Source: Mesorhizobium muleiense (lineage in GTDB: Bacteria; Pseudomonadota; Alphaproteobacteria; Rhizobiales; Rhizobiaceae). Taken from it: a stretch of DNA of 64,000 nucleotides. Each line of letters starts with the position of its first letter. Positions within the stretch are counted from its first letter, which is position 1. The notes under the pieces are model-generated. The model worked only from the letters and a program-made list of their open reading frames with translations. It had not been told where the DNA came from and searched no databases. Of this stretch, positions 1 through 9,860 are shown piece by piece. The position numbers and the translations under genes were made by a program. Location: assembly GCF_900099905.1 (NCBI RefSeq), contig NZ_FNEE01000002.1, positions 248,001 through 312,000 on the forward strand, written 5' to 3'.

Positions 1-175
1 CGCAGTCGGACGAGTGGCCTTCGGCCTGCATGGTCGAGGAGCCGTCGAAGCCCCACAGCGGAAGCTGGTCGAGCGTCGGGAACTCGGCATAGTCCTTGAT
101 CTGCGTCTTTCCGCGAAGGTTGGGAACCGGGGTGTATCCATCGAGCCAAATGTACTCGAGCTTGTATTTCGTCAT
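1..175 (-). CDS. glnII: Glutamine synthetase type II, N-terminal fragment
   Basis: Only the first 58 codons are in the window; the gene continues past the left edge. The translation begins MTKYKLEYIWLDGYTP and contains LRGKTQIKDY and LWGFDGSSTMQAEGHSSDC, the N-terminal signature of the eukaryote-type glutamine synthetase (GSII) of rhizobia rather than the longer GlnA (GSI). GSII makes glutamine from glutamate, ammonium and ATP in the cytoplasm. The ATG at 175 follows a GAGAGG ribosome binding site. A sigma-54 promoter lies about 75 nt upstream, and the divergent neighbour is gstI, the known translational inhibitor of glnII in Rhizobium leguminosarum, so nitrogen control is expected at both transcription and translation. 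Confidence 0.93.
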   Translation of the reverse strand, partial: MTKYKLEYIWLDGYTPVPNLRGKTQIKDYAEFPTLDQLPLWGFDGSSTMQAEGHSSDC

Positions 176-261
176 TCTAGCCTCTCGTTGTTTTGATCAC
201 CGAACCTTGGACGGCGCCGGCATGCCAGCCACCCTGCAGCCGACCTGCCGGATTATTAAAA

Positions 262-277
262 AGCAATTCGTGTGCCA
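262..277 (-). promoter_or_regulatory. Sigma-54 promoter of glnII
   Basis: Read on the minus strand this is TGGCAC-N5-TTGCT, a perfect match to the -24/-12 consensus of RpoN promoters with correct GG-to-GC spacing. It points at glnII and would start RNA near 250, giving a leader of about 75 nt. In rhizobia glnII is NtrC and sigma-54 dependent, which agrees. The match is seen directly; use in vivo is inferred. Confidence 0.85.
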
Positions 278-492
278 TTCTCGCCGGCCAAGGATGCGAC
301 AAAACTGACGCCGCATCCCGACAAATCCGCTGCCGCGTAATCGCAATGCGTCCGGATCAATCACAAGCATGCTCTGCATAAATAACAGGCAGATACTGAT
401 CTTTTTATAATCATATTGCCTAACTGGATTGCAGAACTTATCTTGGGGAAAGATTGGATCGGCAAGGCTCTGCAGAAGAAGGGAGACCGACA
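278..492. promoter_or_regulatory. Divergent control region between glnII and gstI
   Basis: This AT-richer stretch must hold the gstI promoter and the NtrC enhancer sites for glnII. An inverted repeat GGATGCG-N13-CGCATCC lies at 292-318, just upstream of the sigma-54 box, and is a candidate activator site; it is not a clean NtrC consensus. No convincing -35/-10 pair for gstI was picked out by eye. Confidence 0.4.
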
Positions 493-687
493 ATGGAAAT
501 CACTCCTACCCGTCAGTCGGCCAAAATCCTGATGTTCCCGGTGGCAGCGCGCGCTTCTGCCTTAAATTTAAGCGGAAAGGCTAAGTTCGCGGCAGAACTT
601 GCTTCATTGCGTAACCGTACGGATTTCGGAAGCGGCTGGTATCACGAAGCGGCCATCGAGGAAGAAAAACAGGACCGGAAGAGCTAA
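493..687 (+). CDS. gstI: GstI, glnII translation inhibitor (DUF2735 family)
   Basis: A 64-residue basic protein with the DUF2735 hallmarks: an N-terminal SAKILMFPV segment and a C-terminal YGSGWYHEAA-like segment (here FGSGWYHEAAIEE). It is divergent from glnII, the position of gstI in Rhizobium leguminosarum, where the small product blocks translation of glnII mRNA. The ATG at 493 is preferred to an upstream in-frame ATG at 454 because conservation begins there. Family assignment comes from recall of related sequences plus context. The inhibitory role is transferred from Rhizobium and is not shown by this sequence. Confidence 0.85.
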   Translation: MEITPTRQSAKILMFPVAARASALNLSGKAKFAAELASLRNRTDFGSGWYHEAAIEEEKQDRKS

Positions 688-718
688 CCTTTCCTCCGCA
701 TCGCTTTTGACGAATTGC

Positions 719-751
719 AAAGCCCGGCGCGATCGCTCGCGCCGGGCTTTT
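719..751. terminator. Bidirectional intrinsic terminator
   Basis: A perfect inverted repeat with 14-nt arms (AAAGCCCGGCGCGA and its complement) around a 3-5 nt loop, flanked by A and T runs on both sides. It sits between the converging gstI and MHS transporter genes and can end transcription from either. Confidence 0.85.
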
Positions 752-772
752 CATTTTGCCGTCAGGCAAGGA

Positions 773-2662
773 TCAGGTCTTGGCGTGCAAGTCCGTTCCC
801 AGCGTATCCCTGACAAAGATCGTACCGATGACCAGCGACATCGCCGCGATCACCACCGGATACCAGAGGCCGTAATAGATATCGCCGCTGTAGGCGCTGA
901 GCGCGAACACCGTCGCCGGCAGCAGGCCGCCGAACCAGCCATTGCCGATGTGATAGGGCAACGACATGCCGGTATAGCGGATGCGGGTCGGGAACATTTC
1001 TACCAGGATCGCGGCGATCGGTCCGTAGACCATGGTCACGTAAAGGACCAGGATGAACAGGATGCCGATGACCTTTGCCCAGTTGACCTGTTCAGGGTCG
1101 GCAAACATCGCAAAGGCGCCTGCCCCCGGGACGCTGTAGACGGTGATCTCGGGCGCTCCCGCCGCTGCCTCATCGGCCGCCAGCAGCTTGTCCTTGATCG
1201 CCTTGTCGGTCGCAACCGTCGCTTTGTCGCCGGCGCGGATTGCGGCGGCGTCGAGCTTCAGTTCCGGATTGGCCGCAACGAAGGCGTCAAGCTTCTGGTC
1301 GGCGACCTTGGCCGCAGCACGCTTCAGCGGATAGCCGCCGTCCCGCAATGCAATGTTGATTGCCTTCTTGAACGCGGCGTCGCTTGAAGTTGCCTTGTCT
1401 GCGGCTGCCACGGCATCATAGGACGCCACCGTTGCGGTGCCGATCTTGACACTGGCCGCGGTCCCCGGTGCCGCTGTCGTGACAATGTCATAGGGCACCG
1501 AGCTCTTGGCAAGGAAGTCCGTCGCAATATCGCACGACGTCAGAGGCTTGCGCGTTCCGGTCGGATTGAACTGGAACTTGCAGTCGCCAGGTGCAGCGGT
1601 GATCGTGGCACGGGTGTTTTGCTGTGCGGTGGCGAGCGCCGGATTGGCTGCCCAGGTCAGCGCCTTGAACAGCGGGAAGGTGGTGACGATCGCCAGCGCC
1701 AGGCCCGCCATGATGATCGGCTTGCGGCCGATCTTGTCGGAGAGCCAGCCGAACACGACGAAGAAGATAGTGCCGAGCGCCAGCGCGATGGCGATCATGA
1801 TGTTGACCGACTGGCCGTCGACCTTGAGCACGTTCTGCAGGAAAAACAGCGCGTAGAATTGGCCGTTGTACCAAACCACGGCCTGGCCGGCAGTAAGGCC
1901 GAAAAGCGCCAAAATGGCGATCTTGGCATTCGTCCACTGTCCGAAGGCTTCCGTCAGCGGCGCCTTGGAGCCCTTGCCCTCGTCCTTCATGCGCTGGAAG
2001 GTCGGCGATTCGGCAAGCGACAGGCGAATCCAGACCGATATGCCGAGCAGAATGGCTGAGAGCAGGAATGGAACGCGCCAGCCCCAGGCCTCGAAATCCT
2101 CCTTGCTCAGCGAATTTTGCACGATAAGGATGACGACCAGCGACAGGAACAGGCCAAGTGTCGCCGTCGTCTGGATCCACGATGTGTAGAAGCCGCGGCG
2201 GTCGTCGGGCGCATGCTCGGCCACATAGGTCGCCGCACCGCCATACTCACCACCGAGCGCCAGGCCCTGCAGCATGCGCAGCGCAATCAGGATAATAGGC
2301 GCTGCAATGCCCCAGCTTGCCGAACCAGGCAGCAGGCCGACCAGGAACGTCGACAGGCCCATGATCATGATGGTGACGAGAAAGGTGTATTTGCGACCAA
2401 CGAGATCGCCGATGCGGCCGAACACCAGCGCGCCGAACGGGCGCACGAGGAAGCCAGCGGCGAAAACCAGCAGCGTAAAAATGTTGCGCGTCGCTTCCGG
2501 ATACGAGTTGAAGAATGTCGAGCCGATCGCGGCAGCCAATGCGCCGTAGAGATAGAAATCGTACCATTCGAAAACGGTGCCGAGCGAGGAAGCGAAGATG
2601 ACTTTCTTCTCTTCCCGCGTCATTCCGCGGCTTGCTCTGCCGGCGGTCACTGCCATTGCCAT
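773..2662 (-). CDS. MFS transporter, metabolite:H+ symporter (MHS) family, with large loop insertion
   Basis: This 629-residue integral membrane protein resembles the MHS group of the major facilitator superfamily (ShiA, ProP and KgtP relatives). The start at 2662 follows GGGAGGA with 7-nt spacing; longer in-frame starts lack a binding site. The first half carries GRIGDLVGRK (about 82-91), LRMLQGLALGGEYGG (about 128-142) and AEHAPDDRRG. The inter-half loop has GWLSDKIGRK (305-314). MHS proteins usually have about 430-550 residues; here about 180 residues rich in Ala, Lys, Asp and Thr (about 340-520) are inserted between later transmembrane segments. The substrate cannot be told from sequence; a small organic acid or osmolyte is likely. 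It appears to be a single-gene unit. Confidence 0.85.
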   Translation of the reverse strand: MAMAVTAGRASRGMTREEKKVIFASSLGTVFEWYDFYLYGALAAAIGSTFFNSYPEATRNIFTLLVFAAGFLVRPFGALVFGRIGDLVGRKYTFLVTIMIMGLSTFLVGLLPGSASWGIAAPIILIALRMLQGLALGGEYGGAATYVAEHAPDDRRGFYTSWIQTTATLGLFLSLVVILIVQNSLSKEDFEAWGWRVPFLLSAILLGISVWIRLSLAESPTFQRMKDEGKGSKAPLTEAFGQWTNAKIAILALFGLTAGQAVVWYNGQFYALFFLQNVLKVDGQSVNIMIAIALALGTIFFVVFGWLSDKIGRKPIIMAGLALAIVTTFPLFKALTWAANPALATAQQNTRATITAAPGDCKFQFNPTGTRKPLTSCDIATDFLAKSSVPYDIVTTAAPGTAASVKIGTATVASYDAVAAADKATSSDAAFKKAINIALRDGGYPLKRAAAKVADQKLDAFVAANPELKLDAAAIRAGDKATVATDKAIKDKLLAADEAAAGAPEITVYSVPGAGAFAMFADPEQVNWAKVIGILFILVLYVTMVYGPIAAILVEMFPTRIRYTGMSLPYHIGNGWFGGLLPATVFALSAYSGDIYYGLWYPVVIAAMSLVIGTIFVRDTLGTDLHAKT

Positions 2663-2866
2663 GAATTCGTCCTCCCGTGACATCTCGCTGTGCTTGATGC
2701 TGCGCGGTGTCGCCTCTGGGCTCGAACTCGGGCAGCTATCGCCGCGAGAAGTGACAGAAAGCGCCGCCCAGAGGCAGCCCGTCTTTGGGATTATGACTTT
2801 GGTCCAATGCATCGGCCCGAACATCGGAATCGATGTTCGGAAAGCACGATGCATAGATTCAAAGTG

Positions 2867-2911
2867 TTAGAGCGTATTTTGCACGTCCAACTGGAACGCA
2901 CGTCGCTCTAA
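2867..2911. repeat. Imperfect intergenic palindrome (TTAGAGCG arms)
   Basis: TTAGAGCG at 2867-2874 and its complement CGCTCTAA at 2904-2911 bracket a 29-nt loop that itself holds two ACGT-containing segments. It lies between the ATP12 stop and the transporter start, so it may act as a weak terminator or be an inactive repeat. Function is unknown. Confidence 0.5.
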
Positions 2912-2948
2912 TAAGGCAAGGCGAAACGAATGAGGGCGGCGATTGCCG

Positions 2949-3740
2949 TCAGCCCTTGAGCGCCTCGAGGAGACCGACGGCGGCCATCATGTCGCGCTTG
3001 CGGTGGGCACGGCGGGCGACGGCTTCCGCGTCATGGCCCCAGTGCTCGGCCTGCCAGTCCTCGTCGACATGGCCGGCGGCCCAGGCTGCCTCGCCGTCGA
3101 TCTCGCCGAAATCGACGGCCAGCGCCAGCAGTGCCGATCCGGTCAACGAGGTCATGACGTGGATGGCGGCAAGCCGGAGCGGGTCGGCACGCTGGGCAAG
3201 ATGAACGCCGAGCACCGCGATGCTCTCGCGCGGCTGCTCGATATGGATCACCCCTTCGGCGAGTTGAAACCGGGCGCCGAGCGCACTCCGCGCCCAATCG
3301 ATGACGGGGTCCCAATATTCGTTCTGCCGATCGACGAGCCCTTGGGGGGCGTCGGCGCGATAGCAGAGCAGGTCGGACGAGGCAAAGCGCAGGATGTCTT
3401 CCAAAACCGCCTGCGGGTCGCTGGCGACGCCGTCGATGGCCGTGTTGACCAGACGCATGACCGGCATCGTCATCGGGTCGATCGTCTCGCCTTGCGCGGC
3501 GAACTCGCCGGCGACCAGAGCGGCGGCTTTTTCGGTCGGCAGGATCAGAAGCGCTTTGCCCGGCGTGCGGACCGGCTTGCCATCGAGATGAACGGCAAAA
3601 CCAGCTTCGGCCGGTGCGACCGAGACGGTTTTGTAGAAGCGTTTCGGCAGGTGCGTCTTCATCTGGATCTGGGCACGGCGTACCGGATCCGGATCGGAAA
3701 GCTGCTTTCCCGCTTCGAGGTCGTTGAGAATATCGCGCAT
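2949..3740 (-). CDS. ATP12 family chaperone
   Basis: A 263-residue protein with the ATP12 features: KRFYKTVSV near the N-terminus, HLDGKPVRTPGK (about 51-62), MPVMRLVNTAID, DLLCYRADAPQGLVDRQNEYWDPVIDWA, and a C-terminal half ending in HRKRDMMAAVGLL. Mitochondrial Atp12 binds the F1-ATPase alpha subunit before assembly, and the alphaproteobacterial form is presumed to do the same. The start at 3740 is preferred over upstream in-frame codons because family alignments begin with MRDI. It is the last gene of a leftward group (pseudouridine synthase, permease, ATP12) with 11-nt gaps, a common rhizobial arrangement. Confidence 0.9.
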   Translation of the reverse strand: MRDILNDLEAGKQLSDPDPVRRAQIQMKTHLPKRFYKTVSVAPAEAGFAVHLDGKPVRTPGKALLILPTEKAAALVAGEFAAQGETIDPMTMPVMRLVNTAIDGVASDPQAVLEDILRFASSDLLCYRADAPQGLVDRQNEYWDPVIDWARSALGARFQLAEGVIHIEQPRESIAVLGVHLAQRADPLRLAAIHVMTSLTGSALLALAVDFGEIDGEAAWAAGHVDEDWQAEHWGHDAEAVARRAHRKRDMMAAVGLLEALKG

Positions 3741-3751
3741 GCCGGAGCCTT

Positions 3752-4666
3752 TCATCCGGGGATCTGTTTTCGGGCCGGCCGATTCACAATGATCAGACCG
3801 GCTGCGATGAGGCCGAGTGCCAGGAAAATACGGATGGTCAGCGGCTCGTTCAAGAAGATGGCGCCGCACAGAACGCCGAACACCGGCGAAAGAAAGGTGA
3901 AGCTCGACAGGCCCGATGCCGGATAGCGCCGCAGCAACCAGAACCAGAGCACATAGGTGAAGGCGACGATGTAGACCGCCTGGAAAAGCAAGGCCAAGGT
4001 CGGCAAAGCGGCGAAGTCGCGGACGGGCGGCCCGGCGAAAGGCAGCACCAAGGCGCCAACCATCGCAGCGCCGGCCAGTTGGTAGAGCAGCAACTTCTCG
4101 GCGCTCGTTTCCGCCAGTTTCGTGCGCTTGATGACGATGTAGGTCAAGGCCCACAAAATGCCGGCGCCGAGACTGAGCAGATCACCAATCAGGGTCGCAC
4201 CGTTATCGGCGCTCAACTGGTCGGAGAACACCGCGACCAGGCCGGCGAAAGCGAGCAGAAGGCCGACGAGCCGGCGCGCGGTGATGCGTTCGTTGAGCAG
4301 GAAATGCCCGCCGACCAGCACCCAGAACGGCATGGTGTTGACCAGCAAGGTGTTGCGCGCGACGGTCGTCTGTTCGAGCCCGACATAGAGAAACAGGAAC
4401 TCGAGACCAAAGAGCGCGCCTGCCAGAATGCCGGCGACAAGGGTTCCGTCGCGGCTGAAAAGCGCAATGCCGCGCCAGCGGCACCAGACGAGAACGCACA
4501 GCCCGCCGATGACCGACCGCGCGATCGACAGGAAAACGGGATCGTAGCCGGCATAGGAGATCTTGGCGGCGACGTAGTTCAGCCCCCAGGAAAAGGTCAG
4601 CCCGACCATGATGGCGGCGGCGGCCATGTCGACCCTGTCGCGACGGTCGAGCGTATCGGTGGCCAT
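3752..4666 (-). CDS. DMT superfamily (EamA) transporter
   Basis: A 304-residue protein with about ten hydrophobic segments in two EamA halves. The first half has GLTFSWGLNYVAAK and SRDGTLVAGILAGALFGLEFLFLYVGL; the second has GDLLSLGAGILWALTYIVIK and TFLSPVFGVLCGAIFLNEPL, the latter being the usual conserved end of an EamA domain. DMT members export amino acids, nucleotides or other metabolites; nothing here fixes the substrate. The ATG at 4666 is 11 nt from the stop of the upstream pseudouridine synthase gene, and the stop is 11 nt before ATP12, so the three are probably co-transcribed. Confidence 0.88.
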   Translation of the reverse strand: MATDTLDRRDRVDMAAAAIMVGLTFSWGLNYVAAKISYAGYDPVFLSIARSVIGGLCVLVWCRWRGIALFSRDGTLVAGILAGALFGLEFLFLYVGLEQTTVARNTLLVNTMPFWVLVGGHFLLNERITARRLVGLLLAFAGLVAVFSDQLSADNGATLIGDLLSLGAGILWALTYIVIKRTKLAETSAEKLLLYQLAGAAMVGALVLPFAGPPVRDFAALPTLALLFQAVYIVAFTYVLWFWLLRRYPASGLSSFTFLSPVFGVLCGAIFLNEPLTIRIFLALGLIAAGLIIVNRPARKQIPG

Positions 4667-4677
4667 GCCCACTGGAC

Positions 4678-5658
4678 CTAGTCCTCCGCGCTGGCGTCGT
4701 CGAAGCCGATCAGGTTCCAGCTCTGGCGCATATGCGGCGGCATCGGTGCGGTGACGTCGATAAAACCCTTGTCGGGATGCGGGATGACGATGCGGCGCGC
4801 GTGCAGATGCAAGCGGTTCTGCATGCCGCCGGGAAAATCCCAATTGGTGTCGGCCTCGAAATATTTGGGATCGCCGATGATCGGGCAGCCGATGTGAGCG
4901 GCATGGACGCGAAGCTGGTGGGTGCGGCCGGTATAAGGCTCCATCTCCAGCCAGGACAGGGTCTGCGCCGCCTGCTCGACGATCCGGTAATAAGACACCG
5001 CGTGGTCGGCGCCCTTTTCGCCATGCTTGGCGACGCGCACGCGGTCGCCGTCGGGCGTCGGTTCCTTGATCAACCAGGTCGAGATCTTGTCCTCGCGCTT
5101 CGGCGGCACGCCCTTGACCAGCGCCCAATACGTCTTCTTGGTCTCACGCGCCCGGAACGCCTCGGCAAGCTTCATGGCGGCGAGCCTGGTGCGGGCGACG
5201 ACCAGCACGCCTGACGTGTCGCGGTCGAGCCGGTGCACCAGACGCGGTTTCTCGCCCTTCTGGCTGCGCCAGGCTTCCAGCATGTCGTCGACATTGCGGG
5301 TGACACCTGAGCCACCCTGGACGGCGAGGCCGGCCGGCTTGTTGAAGACGAACACTTTCGGATCTTCATGGATCAGCATCTTGGCCAGAACGTCGGCGTC
5401 GCCCTGGTTGCGGATCGAGTGACCGGTGAGCGGGCTCTCGCCCTTCTTATCCACTTCGAGCGGTGGGATGCGAACCGTCTGGCCCGGCTCGACGCGGGTA
5501 TCGGCCTTCACCCTGCCGCCATCGACACGGATCTGGCCGGAGCGCAGCAGTTTTTGCAGATGGCCGAAGCCAAGGCCCGGAAAATGGGTCTTGAACCAGC
5601 GATCGAGCCGCATGCCCGCCTCGCCGGCCTCCACCGTGATCTGTTCTACGCCTGCCAT
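4678..5658 (-). CDS. rluC: RluA-family 23S rRNA pseudouridine synthase, RluC-like
   Basis: A 326-residue enzyme with an N-terminal S4 RNA-binding domain (MRLDRWFKTHFPGLGFGHLQKLLRSGQIRVDGGRV, about 16-50) and an RluA catalytic domain. The catalytic aspartate lies in HRLDRDTSGVLV, and YTGRTHQLRVHAAHIGCPIIGD is the conserved substrate-binding segment. It isomerises specific uridines in 23S rRNA; RluC acts at 955, 2504 and 2580 in Escherichia coli, but exact specificity here is inferred only from length and domain order. Linkage to ATP12 is common in this order. The shadowing spacer upstream contains the crcB terminator, so this gene likely has its own promoter. Confidence 0.88.
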   Translation of the reverse strand: MAGVEQITVEAGEAGMRLDRWFKTHFPGLGFGHLQKLLRSGQIRVDGGRVKADTRVEPGQTVRIPPLEVDKKGESPLTGHSIRNQGDADVLAKMLIHEDPKVFVFNKPAGLAVQGGSGVTRNVDDMLEAWRSQKGEKPRLVHRLDRDTSGVLVVARTRLAAMKLAEAFRARETKKTYWALVKGVPPKREDKISTWLIKEPTPDGDRVRVAKHGEKGADHAVSYYRIVEQAAQTLSWLEMEPYTGRTHQLRVHAAHIGCPIIGDPKYFEADTNWDFPGGMQNRLHLHARRIVIPHPDKGFIDVTAPMPPHMRQSWNLIGFDDASAED

Positions 5659-5726
5659 TGTCTCGTTTTTACCCGTTTCCAGCGCATGACCTGAAATCGA
5701 TCTTCGGAAAGGGTCATGCGCAAAAT

Positions 5727-5779
5727 CAAAAAAGCTGCAGCGTCCTTGGCGCGCCCTGAGGGGGCACGCGGCGCTGCAA
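5727..5779 (-). terminator. Intrinsic terminator downstream of crcB
   Basis: On the minus strand GCAGCG and CGCTGC arms bracket a GC-rich loop and are followed by AGC and six T residues. It stands 16 nt after the crcB stop and ahead of the pseudouridine synthase gene. Confidence 0.65.
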
Positions 5780-5794
5780 GCGGGGGCAATAGCA

Positions 5795-6172
5795 TTAAGG
5801 CAGGCTTCTTGCGAGCCAAAGACCCAGAAACAGGGCAATGATCGCGCCAATGAGGCTGACAAGGGCGTATCCGAACGCCGGCAGCGTCGCGCCGCGCTCC
5901 CACAGCGTCGCGAAATCGAGCGAAAAGGCGGAGAACGTGGTGAAGCCGCCGAGGATGCCGGTGGCGACGAACAGCCGAAGCTCGTTCGATCCGCCGTAGC
6001 GCCGCGCCAGGGTCGTGATGAACAGGCCCATGGCAAAGGAGCCGACAATGTTGATCGCCATCGTGCCCCAGGGAAAACTCGGGCCGACAAGACGCAGCGC
6101 AACGAAATTGACGACGTGCCGGAGCCCGGCACCAATAGCGCCGCCCGCAGCAACGAGGAGGAGATTGATCAT
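5795..6172 (-). CDS. crcB: Fluoride ion channel CrcB/FluC
   Basis: A 125-residue protein with four hydrophobic segments and all three FluC motifs: GGAIGAGLRH at the N-terminus, WGTMAINIVGSFAMG in segment 2, and GILGGFTTFSAFS in segment 3, whose phenylalanines line the fluoride pores and whose TTFS binds the central sodium ion. Fluc channels form antiparallel dual-topology dimers that let fluoride leave the cytoplasm. A single gene fits a homodimer. It is 67 nt downstream of rarA, as in many rhizobia. I looked for a fluoride riboswitch in that gap and saw none. Confidence 0.95.
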   Translation of the reverse strand: MINLLLVAAGGAIGAGLRHVVNFVALRLVGPSFPWGTMAINIVGSFAMGLFITTLARRYGGSNELRLFVATGILGGFTTFSAFSLDFATLWERGATLPAFGYALVSLIGAIIALFLGLWLARSLP

Positions 6173-6239
6173 CGCCGTTTACTGCCCTTACAGGGTGGCT
6201 CGGTCAATCCCTGCCCCTGAGCGGGAAAGTAGCGCGAGC

Positions 6240-7550
6240 CTACTTTTTCCGCTCGCCGCGCAGCTTCGCCCAATAGTCGAGCCGCTTCCTGATATCACGC
6301 TCGAAACCGCGCTCGGGCGGATCATAGAATTTACGGCGGCCCATCTTTTCCGGAAAATAATCCTGTCCGGAAAAAGCGTCCGGCTCGTCGTGGTCGTAAC
6401 GGTAGCCGGCGCCGTAATCTTCTTCCTTCATCAGCTTGGTCGGCGCGTTGAGGATGTGTTTGGGCGGCAGCAATGAGCCGAACTCCTTAGCCGCCTGTGT
6501 GGCAGCCTTGAAGGCGGTGTAGACGGCGTTGGATTTAGGCGCGCTGGCGAGATAGACCGTGGCCTCGGCGAAGGCGAGTTCGCCCTCTGGCGAGCCCAGA
6601 TAGTCGTAGGCATCCTTGGCGGCATTGGCGACGACCAGCGCCTGCGGGTCTGCCAGCCCGATATCCTCCATCGCCATGCGCACCAGGCGGCGGCCGAGAT
6701 AGAGCGGGTCCTCGCCGGCATCGAACATGCGGGCGAGATAATAGAGGGCGGCGTCGGGGTCGGAGCCGCGCACCGATTTATGCAGCGCCGAGATCAGATT
6801 GTAATGGCCGTCCTGGCCCTTGTCGTAGATCGGCGCGCGGCGCTGGACGATGCGCTGCAGGCCCTCGGCGCCGAACACCTCGCCTGACTTGGCGGCGCGC
6901 CAGACCTCTTCTGCCAGCGTCAGCGCCGCACGACCATCGCCATCGCTCATGCGCACGAGCATCGCCCTCGCCTCGTCGTCGAGCGGCAGCGCCCTGCCCT
7001 CGGTCTCCTCGGCACGCGCCAGCAGTTTTGCGATGCTGTCCTCACCGAGCGAATGAAAGACCAGCACGCGCGCGCGGGACAGTAGCGCCGCATTCAGCTC
7101 GAAGGAGGGGTTTTCGGTGGTGGCGCCAACCAGCACCACGGTGCCGTCTTCCATCACAGGCAAAAAACTGTCCTGCTGGGCGCGGTTGAAGCGATGGATC
7201 TCGTCGACGAAGAGCAGCGTCTGACGGCCGTTGGTGCGGCGCAGCTTCGCCGCCTCGAACACTTTCTTCAGGTCGGCGACTCCGGAAAACACCGCCGATA
7301 TCTGTTGGAACGCAAGGCTGGTTTCGCCGGCAAGCAGCCGCGCGACTGTGGTCTTGCCCGTCCCGGGCGGCCCCCAGAAGATCATCGAGCCGAGCGAGCC
7401 GGAGCCGATCAGCCGCGTCAGCGCGCCGTCGGGTCCGGTCAGATGCTCCTGGCCGACGACCTCGCTGAGGTTCTGCGGGCGCAGCCGGTCGGCCAGCGGC
7501 CTGCCGGGCGGCGCCTTTTCCGGTTCATCGACACTGAACAGATCGGCCAT
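6240..7550 (-). CDS. rarA: Replication-associated recombination protein A (AAA+ ATPase)
   Basis: A 436-residue AAA+ protein of the RarA/MgsA/WRNIP1 family. Walker A is GPPGTGKTT at 60-68, Walker [11 protein letters not shown] at 112-121, sensor 1 [13 protein letters not shown], and arginine finger context LLSRARV. The C-terminal half carries the tetramerisation domain with [12 protein letters not shown] and the [10 protein letters not shown] segment. RarA is loaded at stalled replication forks near the SSB-coated gap and affects polymerase exchange and recombination. The next gene upstream encodes the DegP-type protease, the common rhizobial order. Confidence 0.95.
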   Translation of the reverse strand: MADLFSVDEPEKAPPGRPLADRLRPQNLSEVVGQEHLTGPDGALTRLIGSGSLGSMIFWGPPGTGKTTVARLLAGETSLAFQQISAVFSGVADLKKVFEAAKLRRTNGRQTLLFVDEIHRFNRAQQDSFLPVMEDGTVVLVGATTENPSFELNAALLSRARVLVFHSLGEDSIAKLLARAEETEGRALPLDDEARAMLVRMSDGDGRAALTLAEEVWRAAKSGEVFGAEGLQRIVQRRAPIYDKGQDGHYNLISALHKSVRGSDPDAALYYLARMFDAGEDPLYLGRRLVRMAMEDIGLADPQALVVANAAKDAYDYLGSPEGELAFAEATVYLASAPKSNAVYTAFKAATQAAKEFGSLLPPKHILNAPTKLMKEEDYGAGYRYDHDEPDAFSGQDYFPEKMGRRKFYDPPERGFERDIRKRLDYWAKLRGERKK

Positions 7551-7601
7551 GCACGTCTTTTCGTTGGAGCGCGATCTCGTCCGAAGGATCGACGCTCGGG
7601 C

Positions 7602-9089
<1,488 letters not shown>

Positions 9090-9236
9090 TCCGAATCCTC
9101 CGGGGTCGGGCGCCATTGTCCCGACGATTGTGCAAAATGAAAGGCTAAGTCGATGTAATCGAATTATTCTCGAGGAAAAGACATGGGCTTAAGTCAAGAC
9201 AGTCCCCGCAATGCTCCCTACCGCTGCCAGAATGCA

Positions 9237-9260
9237 CAAAAGGGCCCGCAGGCCCTTTTG
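9237..9260 (-). terminator. Terminator at the end of the ribosomal super-cluster
   Basis: CAAAAGGGCCCGCAGGCCC followed by TTTTG forms a hairpin 25 nt after the rplQ stop. It is the last element of the leftward alpha operon, ahead of the degP promoter region. Confidence 0.8.
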
Positions 9261-9284
9261 AACTCCTTGAGGGAAAACCGAAGC

Positions 9285-9716
9285 TTATGCGGCTGCGGCT
9301 TCCTCGTCGGTGCCTTCTGCCTCGATGCGGGCACGGTCGCCGGCGCCCTTGGCCGAGGTGTCGCGATCGACGAACTCGATGACCGCCATGGCGGCATTGT
9401 CGCCGTGGCGGAAGCCCGCCTTCATGATGCGCAGATAGCCGCCGTTGCGGGTGGCGTAGCGCGGCGCGATCGTGTCGAACAGGCGCTTGACGACGCCTTC
9501 ATTGCCGATCTGGGCAATCACCTGGCGGCGGGCATGCAGGTCGCCGCGCTTGCCGAGCGTCACCAGCTTCTCGACGATCGGACGCAGATCCTTCGCCTTC
9601 GGCAAGGTGGTGAGGATCTGCTCATGCTCGATGAGCGACACGGCAAGATTGGCAAACATCGACTTGCGGTGGCTTATGCTGCGGGCGAACCGGCGGCCTT
9701 TAAATCCGTGGCGCAT
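9285..9716 (-). CDS. rplQ: 50S ribosomal protein L17
   Basis: A 143-residue protein beginning [20 protein letters not shown], the L17 signature, with the conserved [19 protein letters not shown] segment. L17 binds 23S rRNA near the exit tunnel. Compared with the 127-residue Escherichia coli protein it has an acidic, alanine-rich tail (about 125-143) that is usual in this order. It is the last gene of the alpha operon, separated from rpoA by a spacer with an iterated inverted repeat. Confidence 0.97.
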   Translation of the reverse strand: MRHGFKGRRFARSISHRKSMFANLAVSLIEHEQILTTLPKAKDLRPIVEKLVTLGKRGDLHARRQVIAQIGNEGVVKRLFDTIAPRYATRNGGYLRIMKAGFRHGDNAAMAVIEFVDRDTSAKGAGDRARIEAEGTDEEAAAA

Positions 9717-9772
9717 GGCTCTTCTCCTGGTGTTGTGGGCGGTTGGCCCGGCTGTTTCGTTTTGTGAATGGT

Positions 9773-9859
9773 CAATAGTGAATGGTGAATGGAAGGGCTC
9801 TACCTCTCCGAAGTCGCCGACCGACGACCATTCACCATTTCACCATTCTCAATTCACCG
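9773..9859. repeat. Inverted repeat with iterated TGAATGG-type units
   Basis: The left arm contains three GTGAATGG/GTCAATA-type units and the right arm (about 9828-9859) the complementary CCATTCACC/CCATTTCACC units. The arms can pair to form a hairpin in the rpoA-rplQ spacer, ending 1 nt from the rpoA stop codon. A sister element with the same units lies at 16201-16297. Confidence 0.7.
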
Positions 9860-9860
9860 G

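Noticed and set aside
6173..6239. Possible fluoride riboswitch upstream of crcB
   Set aside because: The 67-nt gap to rarA shows no recognisable fluoride riboswitch core, and is short for one.
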